This document shows, in pieces, positions 33,654 to 42,762 of a DNA stretch of 64,000 nucleotides (its first letter is position 1; every line of letters starts with the position of its first letter). The DNA lies in NCBI GenBank assembly GCA_965216695.1, contig OZ244212.1:3968001-4032000 (forward strand). The letters run 5' to 3'. Source of the stretch: G965216695 sp965216695 (lineage in GTDB: Bacteria; Pseudomonadota; Gammaproteobacteria; Pseudomonadales; Azotimanducaceae). Below the pieces are notes generated by a model. The model did not search any database. It saw only the letters and a program-made list of their open reading frames with translations, and was not told the origin of the DNA. Made by a program: the position numbers and the translations under genes.

Positions 33654-36137
33654 ATGGCAAAGAAAGACGACAAACCATTGGAACCACTGAGCAATGACTG
33701 CACGATCTTGGAAGCGGCAAGAAGATACGCGGGCTTTGGGTGGTTACCTATTCCTGTTGATGCTCCGAGGCGAGTTCGAAGAGAGGAAGGCTATGGGTTT
33801 CAGGGTGGTAAGAAACCGCATCCCGACTGGGAAAGCTTCGGTAGTGTGACGGAGGGACTGGAAGCGTGCTGCGCTCAGTCGGATGGCAACTTAGGGGTTG
33901 TGTTAGGTGAGTCCTCCGGCTGGCTGGTTGATGTAGACATCGATTGCCAGGAGGCTCTAGCACTAGCTGACATGTTCCTCCCACAAACAGGCGCCGTGTT
34001 CGGGCGGTCAAGTACGCCACGAGCTCATCGGTTGTATATCGCAAAGAATGCTAGAACCCGTAAGTTCTCCGATCCCAATCCGCAACGCCTTAGCTTGGCT
34101 GCGAAAGGGAGCATCATTGAAATTCGAAGTAGTAGTGTGGGGGGAAAGGGGAAACATCAGACTGTGTTTCCTCCAAGTACACACGAGACACAGGAACGCA
34201 TAGAGTGGAACAGCTTCCACGCACCCTCGGAAGTCGACGCCGCCTACCTTCTCGAACGTGTTCAGACGCTAGCTGCGGTAGTTCTCATTGCTCGCAGCTA
34301 TCCCAACGAGGGGTCCCGTCACGAGTTTTCGCTATATCTCGGGGGCGCTTTGATTCATGGCGGCATGGAGCCAGTGCGCGTAGCAGATATCATCCGTGCG
34401 GTAGCGCAGTTTAAGGGCGACGAAGAAATCGAAGATCGTATTCGAACGGTCGAGTCGACGCTTGAAAAGGTTCGCTCCGGTCAGCCGTTTGGAGGATTCG
34501 GGAAGCTAGAGAAACTGGGTTTTATGGATTCAAAAACTGCTGGAAAAGTCAGGCATTGGTTGGGGCTTTCCGGCGGATTTGAAGTCGAGTTTTCGAACAA
34601 CAGAGTGACGTTCAATCCCGGTGGAGTTGCAAGTACTCTTGGATTGGTCACGGAAGTAATCCTCGAGAAGAACCTACCGATATTCGAGTTCGGAGACCAA
34701 GGAGGTGTCATTCTAGAGCCCATCGTCGAGCCCCTAGAAGACAGAGGCGTTCGGCGAGAGGGAGGCATGCTAACTCAGGCTCTCACCTTTCATCACTTGC
34801 GAGACGCGCTCACAAAAGACGGGATACGATGGCAAAAGCTTGATAAGCGCAGTGGGAAGTTGGCACATGTACCGCCTCCAAAAGAAGACCTGCAGACCTT
34901 CTGCAAAACTCTGCCTTCGAGCCGTGCCCTACCTATCCTTAAAGGGGTTTCATACGGACCAACCATTAGACCGAGAGATTTCACTCTCGTTGAATCACCT
35001 GGTTACGACAAAACAAGTGGAATATTCGTTTCATGGGATGGCGAAATGCCAAAGTTGGCCCAACCTTCGGACGAGAAGATTAGAGATTCAATAGCACTTA
35101 TTCGTGAGTTGTTTAGTGAGGTGGCTTTCAAGGATCGCGAACTTGGCCTGACTACCATTCTAGCGTCCATTCAAGCGGTGCTCGCTAAGCTAGCCATTGG
35201 TCCTGCGCCAATGACGTTGACAAACGCGCACACCGCCGGGACGGGGAAGTCATACCTTGCTGAGCTATGTGGGTTGGTTGCGATGGGGCATGAGCCGGCG
35301 AGTATGACAATGGGTTGGAACGAGGACGAACTTCAGAAACGCCTCGACTCTTCGCTTCTGGCGGGTGAGACGCTTCTAAACATCGACAACATAGACCGGA
35401 AACTCAAATCGTCGACGCTATGCACAGTGATCACTGGTACGAGCGTATCTTCCCGAGTATTGGGCAAATCTGAAAACAAGACTGTTCCGGCGAATCTGTC
35501 AGTTTTCGCTAACGGAAACAACCTGGATCTCGACTACGACTTGACTAGACGGGCGGTGACAATCGAGCTGGACGCGAACTGCGAGAGGCCGGAAAAGAGA
35601 CAATTCCATCTTGACCCCAAGGCGCTTGTTCGAGCAAATCGATTCGCGTACGTCGAAGCTGCTCTCATGCCAATACTTGCGTATATGAAGGCTGGTATGC
35701 CCGATCAAGGGCTAGACCCCCTTGGTTTCGGGGGCGGCTATACAAAGCTCGTTCGAAGTTCGCTTGTGTTTTGCGGATTGCCAGACCCGGGAAGCTCGAT
35801 AGCTTTGTCTACGTCGCGCGACACGCAAACTGGAATGGATGTCGCAATATTTCGCGCGGGCATTCAGGTTTTCGGGGAAGGAAACGAGTTTAGAGCGGCG
35901 GATCTACGCTCGGTATTGTTTGATGACGCTCAGCTCGGTAACGAAGCATTTGACAAAGACACAGCCGATTCAATTACAACGCTTCGAGAAGGTTTCGATG
36001 ATTGTCAAAACGTATCCGCGATAGGAAAGAAGCTCAGTGGCTACGACGGAAAAATATTCGATGGAATAAGGTTCAAGAAACGCCAAGGTCATCGATCAAC
36101 AAGTGTCTACGTATTCGAAAACTCCCAGAATCAATAG
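33654..36137 (+). CDS. Primase-polymerase / helicase-like replication protein
   Basis: An 827-residue protein. The N-terminal 200 residues form a Prim-Pol (archaeo-eukaryotic primase) domain: GWLPIPV, NLGVVLGESSGWLVDVDID with the metal-binding Asp pair near residues 93-98, and GRSSTPRAHRLY. The C-terminal half carries an ATPase with Walker A-like NAHTAGTGKSY (about 525-535) and a LLNIDNID segment, as in DUF927/phage helicase-type proteins. It would prime and unwind the excised element. Similar fused replication proteins are a mark of phage satellites. Confidence 0.75.
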   Translation: MAKKDDKPLEPLSNDCTILEAARRYAGFGWLPIPVDAPRRVRREEGYGFQGGKKPHPDWESFGSVTEGLEACCAQSDGNLGVVLGESSGWLVDVDIDCQEALALADMFLPQTGAVFGRSSTPRAHRLYIAKNARTRKFSDPNPQRLSLAAKGSIIEIRSSSVGGKGKHQTVFPPSTHETQERIEWNSFHAPSEVDAAYLLERVQTLAAVVLIARSYPNEGSRHEFSLYLGGALIHGGMEPVRVADIIRAVAQFKGDEEIEDRIRTVESTLEKVRSGQPFGGFGKLEKLGFMDSKTAGKVRHWLGLSGGFEVEFSNNRVTFNPGGVASTLGLVTEVILEKNLPIFEFGDQGGVILEPIVEPLEDRGVRREGGMLTQALTFHHLRDALTKDGIRWQKLDKRSGKLAHVPPPKEDLQTFCKTLPSSRALPILKGVSYGPTIRPRDFTLVESPGYDKTSGIFVSWDGEMPKLAQPSDEKIRDSIALIRELFSEVAFKDRELGLTTILASIQAVLAKLAIGPAPMTLTNAHTAGTGKSYLAELCGLVAMGHEPASMTMGWNEDELQKRLDSSLLAGETLLNIDNIDRKLKSSTLCTVITGTSVSSRVLGKSENKTVPANLSVFANGNNLDLDYDLTRRAVTIELDANCERPEKRQFHLDPKALVRANRFAYVEAALMPILAYMKAGMPDQGLDPLGFGGGYTKLVRSSLVFCGLPDPGSSIALSTSRDTQTGMDVAIFRAGIQVFGEGNEFRAADLRSVLFDDAQLGNEAFDKDTADSITTLREGFDDCQNVSAIGKKLSGYDGKIFDGIRFKKRQGHRSTSVYVFENSQNQ

Positions 36138-36156
36138 GGAGGGTGTGGAGGAGCAT

Positions 36157-36306
36157 ATGGCTGTTTTCCATAGTGAAGCTCAAAAAAGGCGATTCAGAAT
36201 AAATCGAGGGCTATTTTTGGAGGGTATTCCTCCAGCGCACGATAGGCTCCTCCAAGCCTCCGGAAGGCAGATTCGGAGTTTCGGTGCTGTGGAGCGTTAT
36301 TCGTGA
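36157..36306 (+). CDS. Small basic island protein
   Basis: A 49-residue protein from ATG 36157 with a GTGGAGGAG site. It is basic (EAQKRRFRINRGLFLEGIPP) and overlaps the next gene by GTGA. No family is recognised. The good ribosome site and coupling to the terminase-like gene make it likely to be translated. Confidence 0.45.
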   Translation: MAVFHSEAQKRRFRINRGLFLEGIPPAHDRLLQASGRQIRSFGAVERYS

Positions 36307-36797
36307 GCCCCTCTCGACGCTGGACAAAGTACCGACGCGAGTTCTGTTTAGTTGTCGAGGAGCTTAGCAAACTCGGGGCAACGAAACGGCTTGTGGCATC
36401 AGTTCTTGGTGTACATGAAGATACCGTTAGGAATTGGGAGATACGTTACCCGGAATTCGCTGCCTCCTTAGCGGCAGCAAAACAACGCGCAGATCTCGAA
36501 GTTGCGAAATCTCTGTACAAGCAAGCTACTGGATACTCCTTCACCACTCAGGAAAGCTATGTATTGAGAAACCGGGATGGCAATCAAAGAGTCGAAACTG
36601 TCACCCTCGTGAAGTATGTACCACCAAAAACGGCCGCGGCCACATTCTGGCTACGAAATCGGCAGCCAGAGATGTGGAGTGGAAAACTGCAGCAGAAAGC
36701 GGGTGGTGAGATAGAAGAGGTGCTTCGGGCGGTCACGAACAAATCACGAGGATTGCCTTCGGAGCAACCAACGGCGCTTAACCATAGAGTCAGCTGA
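36303..36797 (+). CDS. Terminase small-subunit-like protein
   Basis: A 164-residue protein. A helix-turn-helix (KLGATKRLVASVLGVHEDTVRNWE, about 26-49) is followed by PEFAASLAAAKQRADLEVAKSLYKQATGYS and then VKYVPPKTAAATFWLRNRQPEMW. This pattern is that of phage terminase small-subunit-like proteins. No large subunit, portal or capsid gene is in the island. In PICI-type satellites a TerS homologue redirects a helper phage's packaging to the satellite genome; the same is inferred here. Confidence 0.7.
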   Translation: MSPSRRWTKYRREFCLVVEELSKLGATKRLVASVLGVHEDTVRNWEIRYPEFAASLAAAKQRADLEVAKSLYKQATGYSFTTQESYVLRNRDGNQRVETVTLVKYVPPKTAAATFWLRNRQPEMWSGKLQQKAGGEIEEVLRAVTNKSRGLPSEQPTALNHRVS

Positions 36798-36799
36798 AT

Positions 36800-37033
36800 C
36801 TAGGCTTTCTCGTACCTTTTTGAGAACTCAATCGGAGACAGTCCAAACCCTCGCTCGACGTATTCGAAGAGTTGAGTTGCATACAACCTACGGTGGCCTC
36901 GCTCAATCTTGCTTACGACTTGCTGTGGTTGTCCAACTAGTTCTGCCAGCTCGATCTGAGTCAGTTTTTTTTCGATTCGAAGCTCCCTGAGTAGCTTGCA
37001 GAGCCTCTGTTCAGCTGAAGAATATGATGCCAT
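36800..37033 (-). CDS. XRE-family HTH transcriptional regulator
   Basis: A 77-residue protein, nearly all one Cro/C1-type HTH (LRELRIEKKLTQIELAELVGQPQQVVSKIERGHRRL). It is convergent with the terminase-like gene (stops two bases apart). Two perfect inverted repeats directly upstream (37037-37079) look like its own operators. It may be the element's repressor or a control gene for cargo that followed before IS66 inserted. Confidence 0.75.
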   Translation of the reverse strand: MASYSSAEQRLCKLLRELRIEKKLTQIELAELVGQPQQVVSKIERGHRRLYATQLFEYVERGFGLSPIEFSKRYEKA

Positions 37034-37036
37034 CCA

Positions 37037-37079
37037 GGAAAGGTAAACACCTTTCCGGAATAGTCCTTAAAAGACTATT
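37037..37079. promoter_or_regulatory. Two adjacent operator-like inverted repeats
   Basis: GGAAAGG (37037-37043) pairs with CCTTTCC (37050-37056), and AATAGTC (37059-37065) pairs with GACTATT (37073-37079). Both are perfect 7-bp palindromic arms. They start three bases upstream of the XRE start codon and fit autoregulation. A related AAAGGTGTTT lies near 37138. Confidence 0.5.
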
Positions 37080-37246
37080 TTGAGATTCCGATCACTCTAT
37101 TTTCTTCTTAATCCCTTAGCCTGTTGTGATCGAAGAAAAGGTGTTTGTGGCGGTATGTCTCGAAAGTAAGCGCCGATTTATGACCGTTCTGTTTCACGGT
37201 GCTGTATGTTGTTAGTTTTGCGCCATGTTGTTGATGGAGAGATGAT

Positions 37247-37537
37247 ATGGCGACCCGACGCAGCGAGGTCGAGTGGCAACGCTTGTTTTCGAAGTACGAA
37301 CGCTCGGGATTGTCGGCGACCCGGTTCTGCGCGGCCGAAGGCCTGCCTGCAGGCTATTTCCGTAAGAAGTATCGGGAACGGAGCCAGGATCCAGGACAGG
37401 CGGCGTTTACGGCGGTACGCGTGCCGTCATCGATTCCCGGCGCAGGCGTGCGCGTGCAGATCGGCGAGGTCTCGATCCGTTGTGGGAGCAGTGTGCCGGC
37501 CGGCTGGCTCGCCGAGGTGGTGCAGGCCCTGCGCTAA
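37247..37537 (+). CDS. tnpA: IS66 accessory protein TnpA
   Basis: A 96-residue protein with the WQRLFSKYERSGLSATRFCAAEG helix-turn-helix typical of IS66 Orf1 and a short C-terminal strand region (VRVQIGEVSIRCG). It is required with TnpB and TnpC in this family; its exact role is unclear. It ends in a TAATG overlap with TnpB. Confidence 0.85.
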   Translation: MATRRSEVEWQRLFSKYERSGLSATRFCAAEGLPAGYFRKKYRERSQDPGQAAFTAVRVPSSIPGAGVRVQIGEVSIRCGSSVPAGWLAEVVQALR

Positions 37538-37879
37538 TGCGCCTGTTCGAGGATGTGCCGGCCGTGTACCTGCACCGGGAACCGGTGGACTTCAGGAAGG
37601 CCATCAACGGTTTGGTGGTGATCATCGAACAATCGATGGGACTGTCCCCCTATGCCGATGCGGTGTTCGTGTTCTGCAACAAGGCCCGGGATAAGCTGAA
37701 GCTGGTGTACTGGGACGAGACCGTGGTACAAGCGCCTGGAGCAGGCGAAGTTCGCCTGGCCGCGTCAGCATGGTGACGCGGTGATCGAAGTGTCTGAAGA
37801 ACAGTTGCACTGGCTGTTGCGGGGCTTCGATGTCATGAAGATGCCCCCGCATGCGCGTTTATCCTTCGCACACGTGTAG
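37537..37879 (+). pseudogene. tnpB: IS66 TnpB, frameshifted
   Basis: The first 60 or so codons match IS66 Orf2 (VYLHREPVDFRKAINGLVVIIEQS, VFCNKARDKLKLVYWDET). The normal continuation WYKRLEQAKFAWPRQHGD, then LHWLLRGFDVM, is found in the +1 frame from about 37724 to a TAG at 37877-37879. The usual GFxLW linker between the two is missing, so a small deletion (about 11 bases, inferred) broke the frame. The in-frame product ends at 37776 with an unrelated tail. Confidence 0.8.
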
Positions 37880-37900
37880 CCGGTTTCGTATAATGATGAC

Positions 37901-39433
37901 ATGGCTGCGAGCGTCGCCGAACTCACTGACGAACTGTCTACGCTGCGGGGTCAGTTGTCCGATCGCGACGCAGAGCTCAAGCAAAAGAACGACCTGATCG
38001 CGCAACTCAAAGACGCGCTACACGCTGCCCTGCATCGCCAGTTCGGCACCTCCAGCGAACAGATCCCGGCCGAACAGGCACGCTTGTTCGATGAAGCCGA
38101 TGCGCACGATACTCAAGACGCGAACGATGCACCTTCAAGCGAAGACATCGCAGTGGCTGGCCACACCCGCCGCCGTCGCGGCCGGGTCGCACTGCCCGAG
38201 GACCTGCCTCGGGTCGATGTGATCCACGATCTCGAAGACCATGAGAAGGTCTGCACCGAGCACGGCTGTGGGCTCGATCCGATGGGCGAGGTCACGAGCG
38301 AACAGCTCGAGTTCATCCCGGCCACCATCCAGGTGATCCGGCATATCCAGAGGACCTACACCTGCCGCGAGTGTATGGGTCATGTGGTGACAGCCAAAAA
38401 GCCACCACAACCGATCCCGAAGAGCATCGCCACGCCGAGCTTGCTCGCCTGGATCATCGTCTCGAAGTACGCGGATGCCTTGCCCTTGTACCGGCAGACG
38501 ACGATTTTTGAGCGGCTCGGCATCAACCTCGACCGCACGACCCTCGCCAACTGGATGATGGCCTGTGGCGAGTTGGTTCAGCCGCTGATCAACCTCTTGG
38601 CCGAGCGCCAGCGGGCAAGTCCCGTGCTGCACATGGACGAGACCACGGTGCAGGTGCTGGCCGAACCGGATCGGCCAGCAACCAGCAAGAGTTACATGTG
38701 GGTGACGGCATCCGGTCCGCCGGATGCCGGAACCGTGCTCTTTCACTACGCACCATCGCGCAGTGCGGCCACGGCTCAGAGTCTGCTCGGTGACTTTACC
38801 GGCGCCCTGATGGTGGATGGCTATGAAGGCTACCGACCGGTGTGTGATGCGGCCCGTCTCATCCGACTCGGCTGCTGGGCGCATGCCCGCCGCCGCTTCG
38901 TGGAAGCCAAGCGCACCCAGCCGAAGGGCAAGACCGGTGCGGCCGATCAGGCATTGGCCTGGATCGGCAAGCTGTATCTGCTCGAACGGAAGTACGCCGA
39001 TACCAGCCCGGAATCACGCTACCAAGCGCGCCAGGCTGACGCACTGCCGATCCTCGAGCAGCTGCGCAGCTGGCTCGACAAGCAGTTACCGCGCACCGCA
39101 CCGAAGACCGCGTTGGGCAAGGCGCTCCACTATCTCGACACTCAGTGGTCGCGCCTCGTGCGCTACACCGAGGACGGAATCTACCCGATCGACAACAACC
39201 GTGCTGAGAATGCAGTGCGACCCTTTGTCGTAGGCCGCAAAAATTGGCTTTTCTCGCAGTCGCAGCGCGGCTGCCGGGCAAGCGCCAATTTGTACAGTCT
39301 GATCGAAACGGCGAAGGCGCACGGCATCGAACCGATGCAGTACCTGCTGTACATCCTCGAACGGCTACCGTCATCCGAGACCGTTGACGATGTCGAGGCG
39401 CTACTACCGCACAACGTCAAGGGCGTCGTTTAG
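37901..39433 (+). CDS. tnpC: IS66 transposase TnpC
   Basis: A 510-residue DDE transposase. It has an N-terminal coiled coil (ELTDELSTLRGQLSDRDAELK), then the HRQFGTSSEQI segment, a Cys-containing zinc-finger region (CTEHGCGL and CRECMG), the DDE core from VLHMDETTVQVL and MVDGYEGYRPVCD, and the IS66 C-terminus (YPIDNNRAENAVRPFVVGRKNW, SLIETAKAHG). It is full length and intact. Confidence 0.92.
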   Translation: MAASVAELTDELSTLRGQLSDRDAELKQKNDLIAQLKDALHAALHRQFGTSSEQIPAEQARLFDEADAHDTQDANDAPSSEDIAVAGHTRRRRGRVALPEDLPRVDVIHDLEDHEKVCTEHGCGLDPMGEVTSEQLEFIPATIQVIRHIQRTYTCRECMGHVVTAKKPPQPIPKSIATPSLLAWIIVSKYADALPLYRQTTIFERLGINLDRTTLANWMMACGELVQPLINLLAERQRASPVLHMDETTVQVLAEPDRPATSKSYMWVTASGPPDAGTVLFHYAPSRSAATAQSLLGDFTGALMVDGYEGYRPVCDAARLIRLGCWAHARRRFVEAKRTQPKGKTGAADQALAWIGKLYLLERKYADTSPESRYQARQADALPILEQLRSWLDKQLPRTAPKTALGKALHYLDTQWSRLVRYTEDGIYPIDNNRAENAVRPFVVGRKNWLFSQSQRGCRASANLYSLIETAKAHGIEPMQYLLYILERLPSSETVDDVEALLPHNVKGVV

Positions 39434-39465
39434 TCGGCGCTTACTTTCGAAAGCAATGGTATCCC

Positions 39466-39789
39466 TTGATGATGATGACATTACTGTTTGGCTGCAGTTC
39501 CGTCCCCAACTACGATTCTGGAACGATAGCAGCAATATCCCAAGTTAAAGTCACTAGTGGACCACCCATATCGCAGAACTTCGTAAAAGTGGAAGGTGTA
39601 GCTTGCCAAAGGACTTCGCGGAACATCGCTGAACCCGAGCTTCATAGTCAGGCGATTAATGCTCTCAAGGCCGATGCAGTTTCAAAAGGATCACGACAGG
39701 TTTCAGCGATGATTTGCCAAGAGGGTGGGACAGATTGGTCTCGCAACTGTTGGCGAACGCACGTTTGCACCGGGCTTGCTGAGCGGTAG
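39466..39789 (+). CDS. Small lipoprotein, RcsF-like pattern, possibly 5'-truncated
   Basis: A protein of about 104-107 residues. A very short hydrophobic leader MMMTLLFGC ends in a lipobox-like Cys. The mature part has paired Cys and an ALKADAVSKGSRQVSAMICQ segment that resembles RcsF-type outer-membrane stress lipoproteins. The leader lacks the usual basic N-terminus, and IS66 ends only 22 bases upstream, so the native start may have been removed. The function is uncertain. Confidence 0.5.
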   Translation: MMMMTLLFGCSSVPNYDSGTIAAISQVKVTSGPPISQNFVKVEGVACQRTSRNIAEPELHSQAINALKADAVSKGSRQVSAMICQEGGTDWSRNCWRTHVCTGLAER

Positions 39790-39889
39790 ATACCGGATTT
39801 GGTACCTTTTTACCGGCGATCGCCTAACGGAGCGATGTTGCCTGCTGATTTAGCATCAGCTGTTCGCCGGGGAGGTATTAGTTGTGTTT

Positions 39890-41749
39890 CTACTTTTTCT
39901 TTCGATTGTTGCGGCGCGATTTTTGGATCATCTTTCTTTTTGCCTTTGCCTTTGCCTTTGCCTTTGCCTTTGCCTTTGCCTTTGCATTCCCAGTTTTTCC
40001 AGTAAAGGTCTTTGCACGAGTTTCGGTTGACACGGGCGAAACTGATTGTTTCGTTAACTTTGTACTGAATGGTTTAGTGACGGTCCTTGTGACCTGGTCG
40101 CCCGTTTGTTCTGCGAGCCATATTTCGTCAAATATGTCTGAGTAACTTGGATCAAGCTGAATGAAGCCGGCGGATTGGTTTAAAAGTTCTTCCAGACTTC
40201 CGTGTTTCAGGAAGTAACCCGCGAACTCAAGCTCGTCAGCGCCAAAGACCTTCCCGTGAAGCCGTATGCGGTCTCTGATGTATTGTTTTAGGTCTGAGAA
40301 GCCTAAGCCTAAATGAATGAAGCCCGAGATAAGGGCTTCTAAATCAAGAACATCTATGACCCACGGATATGGCGCGCCGGGGGGTTTCTCTAAGAGGCCG
40401 TCCAGCGATGTAGCGAGTGGCCCAAAGCTGTCGCGCGTAATGCAAATTGAGTAGGCTTCGTCAATGTCTTGAGGCTGAATCTCCAACTCAAGCTGTCCTG
40501 ACTCGTTGTACAAGCCGATAGATTCGCCTCGCTCCCAAGCAGATCTAATGCGCTCCGCTTGCTCAAAACCTTTTTGGGGTCCCTTGTCACTCCTAAACTG
40601 ATCCCTCACGCGGGGGTAAGCCCGTTCTGGATCCCTGAGGGGCTCTCGAGGCGGAGCAGCCTTGGCTTCAACCGCGAGTAGCGCCCTTTGGTCGACCAGC
40701 ACAAGGTCGTGCTCGTATTGCCGCGATGTCGTCTCATATGCACTTCGAGCCTGAGCGTAGTCGGGTGTCAGTATTCGTTGGAATTGAGAAGCAACCCGCT
40801 CCTCCAACAATTTGTCTCTATGGCGAAGGTAAGAGTCCCTTGATGTAGAAGTGAGAAGTGCTTCCTCAATCCTACGAAGAACCGCCAGGTAGAGCTGATT
40901 TGGTGATGGGCAATGAGTTTCCCCAGTCTCATCTTGAATTAAAGGGCGAGATTCCGCTGGATAAGTATCTGTCGGGTATAAGGTTGGCTCTTCGATTCCT
41001 CTTCCCAGTGCAAAGAGCTCTAGGAACTTCTCTCGCGTTGGCGGGGCCACTAGATCGTCAAGCTGTACAAGATCTACGACGTGAAGGCTATTCATTGCGG
41101 CGTAGAGCGCAGAGCCCAGCTCAGCGTCTTGTTCATCAGGTTTGTAGGAAGGGTCCATCTTCCATTTCTGAAAAGGCCCCTGTATAGCTTCGTTTGCAGA
41201 CATAAGTTTGTCTGCATTGCCTTCTAAGCAACTAACGATAGAGTCGCAACAGTTAACAAGAGATTGGCAGCCAAGACCCAGCTCGGATTCAACCTGTGTC
41301 GAAAATGATTCTCCGATTTCTTGAACACGTTCCCGCATCTGCTCTATCGACGCTTTTAGGCTGCCTGTGTGATAGTCCAAGAAATACGGCATCAGCACCG
41401 TTCGTTCTTTGCGCCAAGACTCTGGTAACTCATCTATCTCGTCGTTGTGAGGAAAGAACATTAACCCGTAAGTCATGTATGCCGAGTTGAGAGACCCTTT
41501 GACTTGAGAGACTTTTGCACTGTCTAGGTTGGCTGGGTCTTCAGGCTCCGGAGTCATGAGTCCAAGAGATAGCATATAGAACGACTGACGAGCGGGAGCA
41601 TCCAAGGCGTCTGCACCACGATTCCCATCTAGGTGCTGTCTCAACAGCATGGCACTAGTACCGATCAATTCTGAGGTGGAGATCGAAGAGAGCGAGTCTT
41701 GGATTTTTCCTATCTCCGCGACAAGCTGGTCGTGTAGCTCTTTATTCAT
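39890..41749 (-). CDS. Large protein with PD-(D/E)XK nuclease-like domain and Lys-Ala tail
   Basis: A 619-residue protein from ATG 41749 (AGGAT upstream; the longer ORF to 41767 is less likely). The first half is mainly helical. The middle carries RQYEHDLVLVDQRALLAVEAKA, the D...ExK pattern of PD-(D/E)XK or NERD-like nucleases, near residues 355-375. The C-terminus has about ten alternating Lys-Ala pairs encoded by a hexanucleotide repeat, then a basic end. It is the first cargo gene after IS66 and is probably a stand-alone defence or DNA-processing protein; its family is not recognised. Confidence 0.6.
   Translation of the reverse strand: MNKELHDQLVAEIGKIQDSLSSISTSELIGTSAMLLRQHLDGNRGADALDAPARQSFYMLSLGLMTPEPEDPANLDSAKVSQVKGSLNSAYMTYGLMFFPHNDEIDELPESWRKERTVLMPYFLDYHTGSLKASIEQMRERVQEIGESFSTQVESELGLGCQSLVNCCDSIVSCLEGNADKLMSANEAIQGPFQKWKMDPSYKPDEQDAELGSALYAAMNSLHVVDLVQLDDLVAPPTREKFLELFALGRGIEEPTLYPTDTYPAESRPLIQDETGETHCPSPNQLYLAVLRRIEEALLTSTSRDSYLRHRDKLLEERVASQFQRILTPDYAQARSAYETTSRQYEHDLVLVDQRALLAVEAKAAPPREPLRDPERAYPRVRDQFRSDKGPQKGFEQAERIRSAWERGESIGLYNESGQLELEIQPQDIDEAYSICITRDSFGPLATSLDGLLEKPPGAPYPWVIDVLDLEALISGFIHLGLGFSDLKQYIRDRIRLHGKVFGADELEFAGYFLKHGSLEELLNQSAGFIQLDPSYSDIFDEIWLAEQTGDQVTRTVTKPFSTKLTKQSVSPVSTETRAKTFTGKTGNAKAKAKAKAKAKAKAKRKMIQKSRRNNRKKK
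39942..39983 (+). repeat. Hexanucleotide microsatellite (GCCTTT)7
   Basis: Seven perfect copies of GCCTTT on the + strand. They lie near the 3' end of the minus-strand gene and encode its Lys-Ala run. Because the unit is six bases, length changes keep the frame and only alter the tail length. Confidence 0.9.
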
Positions 41750-41907
41750 TGTCGGCCATCCTACCAACCCCCACTTAGTTCGGGGAGCTACTCATATGTA
41801 CGTCAGTTACGTCGCGGTATGATCGCCGTCTGCATCCAAAAGTGCGAGGAAACGCTTTGTACAACTTATTGGTCAGCGGATCGGGGTGGGCTCAGAATAG
41901 GGATACC

Positions 41908-42693
41908 ATGCCTCAGAGCAGGGTATTTGAATACACGGATCCGTCGTTGGTGGCGGAGTTTGAAAACAGCTACGACGATCTTACGCAATTCCCGACACTA
42001 TTCCTTGAAGAGTCATTCGATGACAGCTCCGCTAGGTTCGCGAACGTGGGGCAACTCACACGAATCTTTCCTAGCGGCAGAGACTTTCAGCTTGAGTACT
42101 ATTTTGACGCCTCGCTTCCGGCAATGACCAACACGTACGTTGAATCGATCAGCAGTCATCTTGGTATCGAAGATTTCGAATTTCACCGCACACACTTCGC
42201 TATCAAAGACGTCGATCTGTTTAAGGTTCTGTTCGTAAACCAGCAGCCATCACGCTTTCAGCCAACTGTGTTCCGAATTGATCCAATATCTCGAATCGAG
42301 CCGGTTCTAGTTTCAGCTATGATGCCATTTGAAGCTAGGTTCGATGCTGTCTACCAAAAACTCCAAGAAACCGCAGAACAATTCGGCCTTCGATGCCGAA
42401 GGGCAGATGACATTTGGGAGAATCCTGCTGTTATGCAGGATGTGGTCTCCCTAATCGATAGATCTAGGATCGTGGTTTGCGACTGCACCTCGAGAAATCC
42501 CAACGTCTTTTACGAAGCGGGGATCGCTCACACACTCGGTAGAGAGGTAGTGCTTATCACGCAAAATGAATCCGACATTCCGTTCGATCTGCGACACTTG
42601 AGGTACATTCACTATCTGAACAACTCTGAAGGACTGAATGATCTAGCCAATCAAATCGGTAATCGAATCAAGACCTTGCTTGATGAAGATTAG
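41908..42693 (+). CDS. TIR / deoxyribosyltransferase-fold defence-type protein
   Basis: A 261-residue protein from ATG 41908 (GTG 41842 is an alternative). The N-terminal 120 residues form a beta-rich domain with FHRTHFAIKDVDLFKVLF, a pattern I associate with defence-island proteins. The C-terminal domain (from VSAMMPFEARFDAVYQKL) has a Rossmann-like order: CRRADDIWENPAVMQDVV, SRIVVCDCTSRNPNVFYEAGIAH with Asp and Glu, then GREVVLITQ. This is the TIR/nucleoside-deoxyribosyltransferase-like fold (NPNVFYE-x-G-x-AH), often an NAD- or nucleotide-cleaving effector. It is followed by a nuclease-like gene. Confidence 0.65.
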   Translation: MPQSRVFEYTDPSLVAEFENSYDDLTQFPTLFLEESFDDSSARFANVGQLTRIFPSGRDFQLEYYFDASLPAMTNTYVESISSHLGIEDFEFHRTHFAIKDVDLFKVLFVNQQPSRFQPTVFRIDPISRIEPVLVSAMMPFEARFDAVYQKLQETAEQFGLRCRRADDIWENPAVMQDVVSLIDRSRIVVCDCTSRNPNVFYEAGIAHTLGREVVLITQNESDIPFDLRHLRYIHYLNNSEGLNDLANQIGNRIKTLLDED

Positions 42694-42762
42694 CCGAAGA
42701 CCTTTTGGTGATTGAGATCAGTGTAGATTTCTGTGGCAGACGAATGAGTTGGCCGGCTGGAG

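Larger units (their letters stand above)
37166..39444 (+). mobile_element. IS66-family insertion sequence
   Basis: An element of about 2,279 bp with the usual three-gene IS66 layout. The left end starts GTAAGCGCCGA and the right end is its inverse (TCGGCGCTTAC). The 8 bases outside are TCTCGAAA on the left and TTTCGAAA on the right, an imperfect target duplication (7 of 8). It is more GC-rich than the island around it, which marks later arrival. TnpB is frameshifted, so transposition is probably impaired. Confidence 0.88.

Noticed and set aside
39942..39983. CRISPR array
   Set aside because: The repeat unit is six bases without spacers; it is a coding microsatellite. No other regularly spaced repeats were seen in the window.
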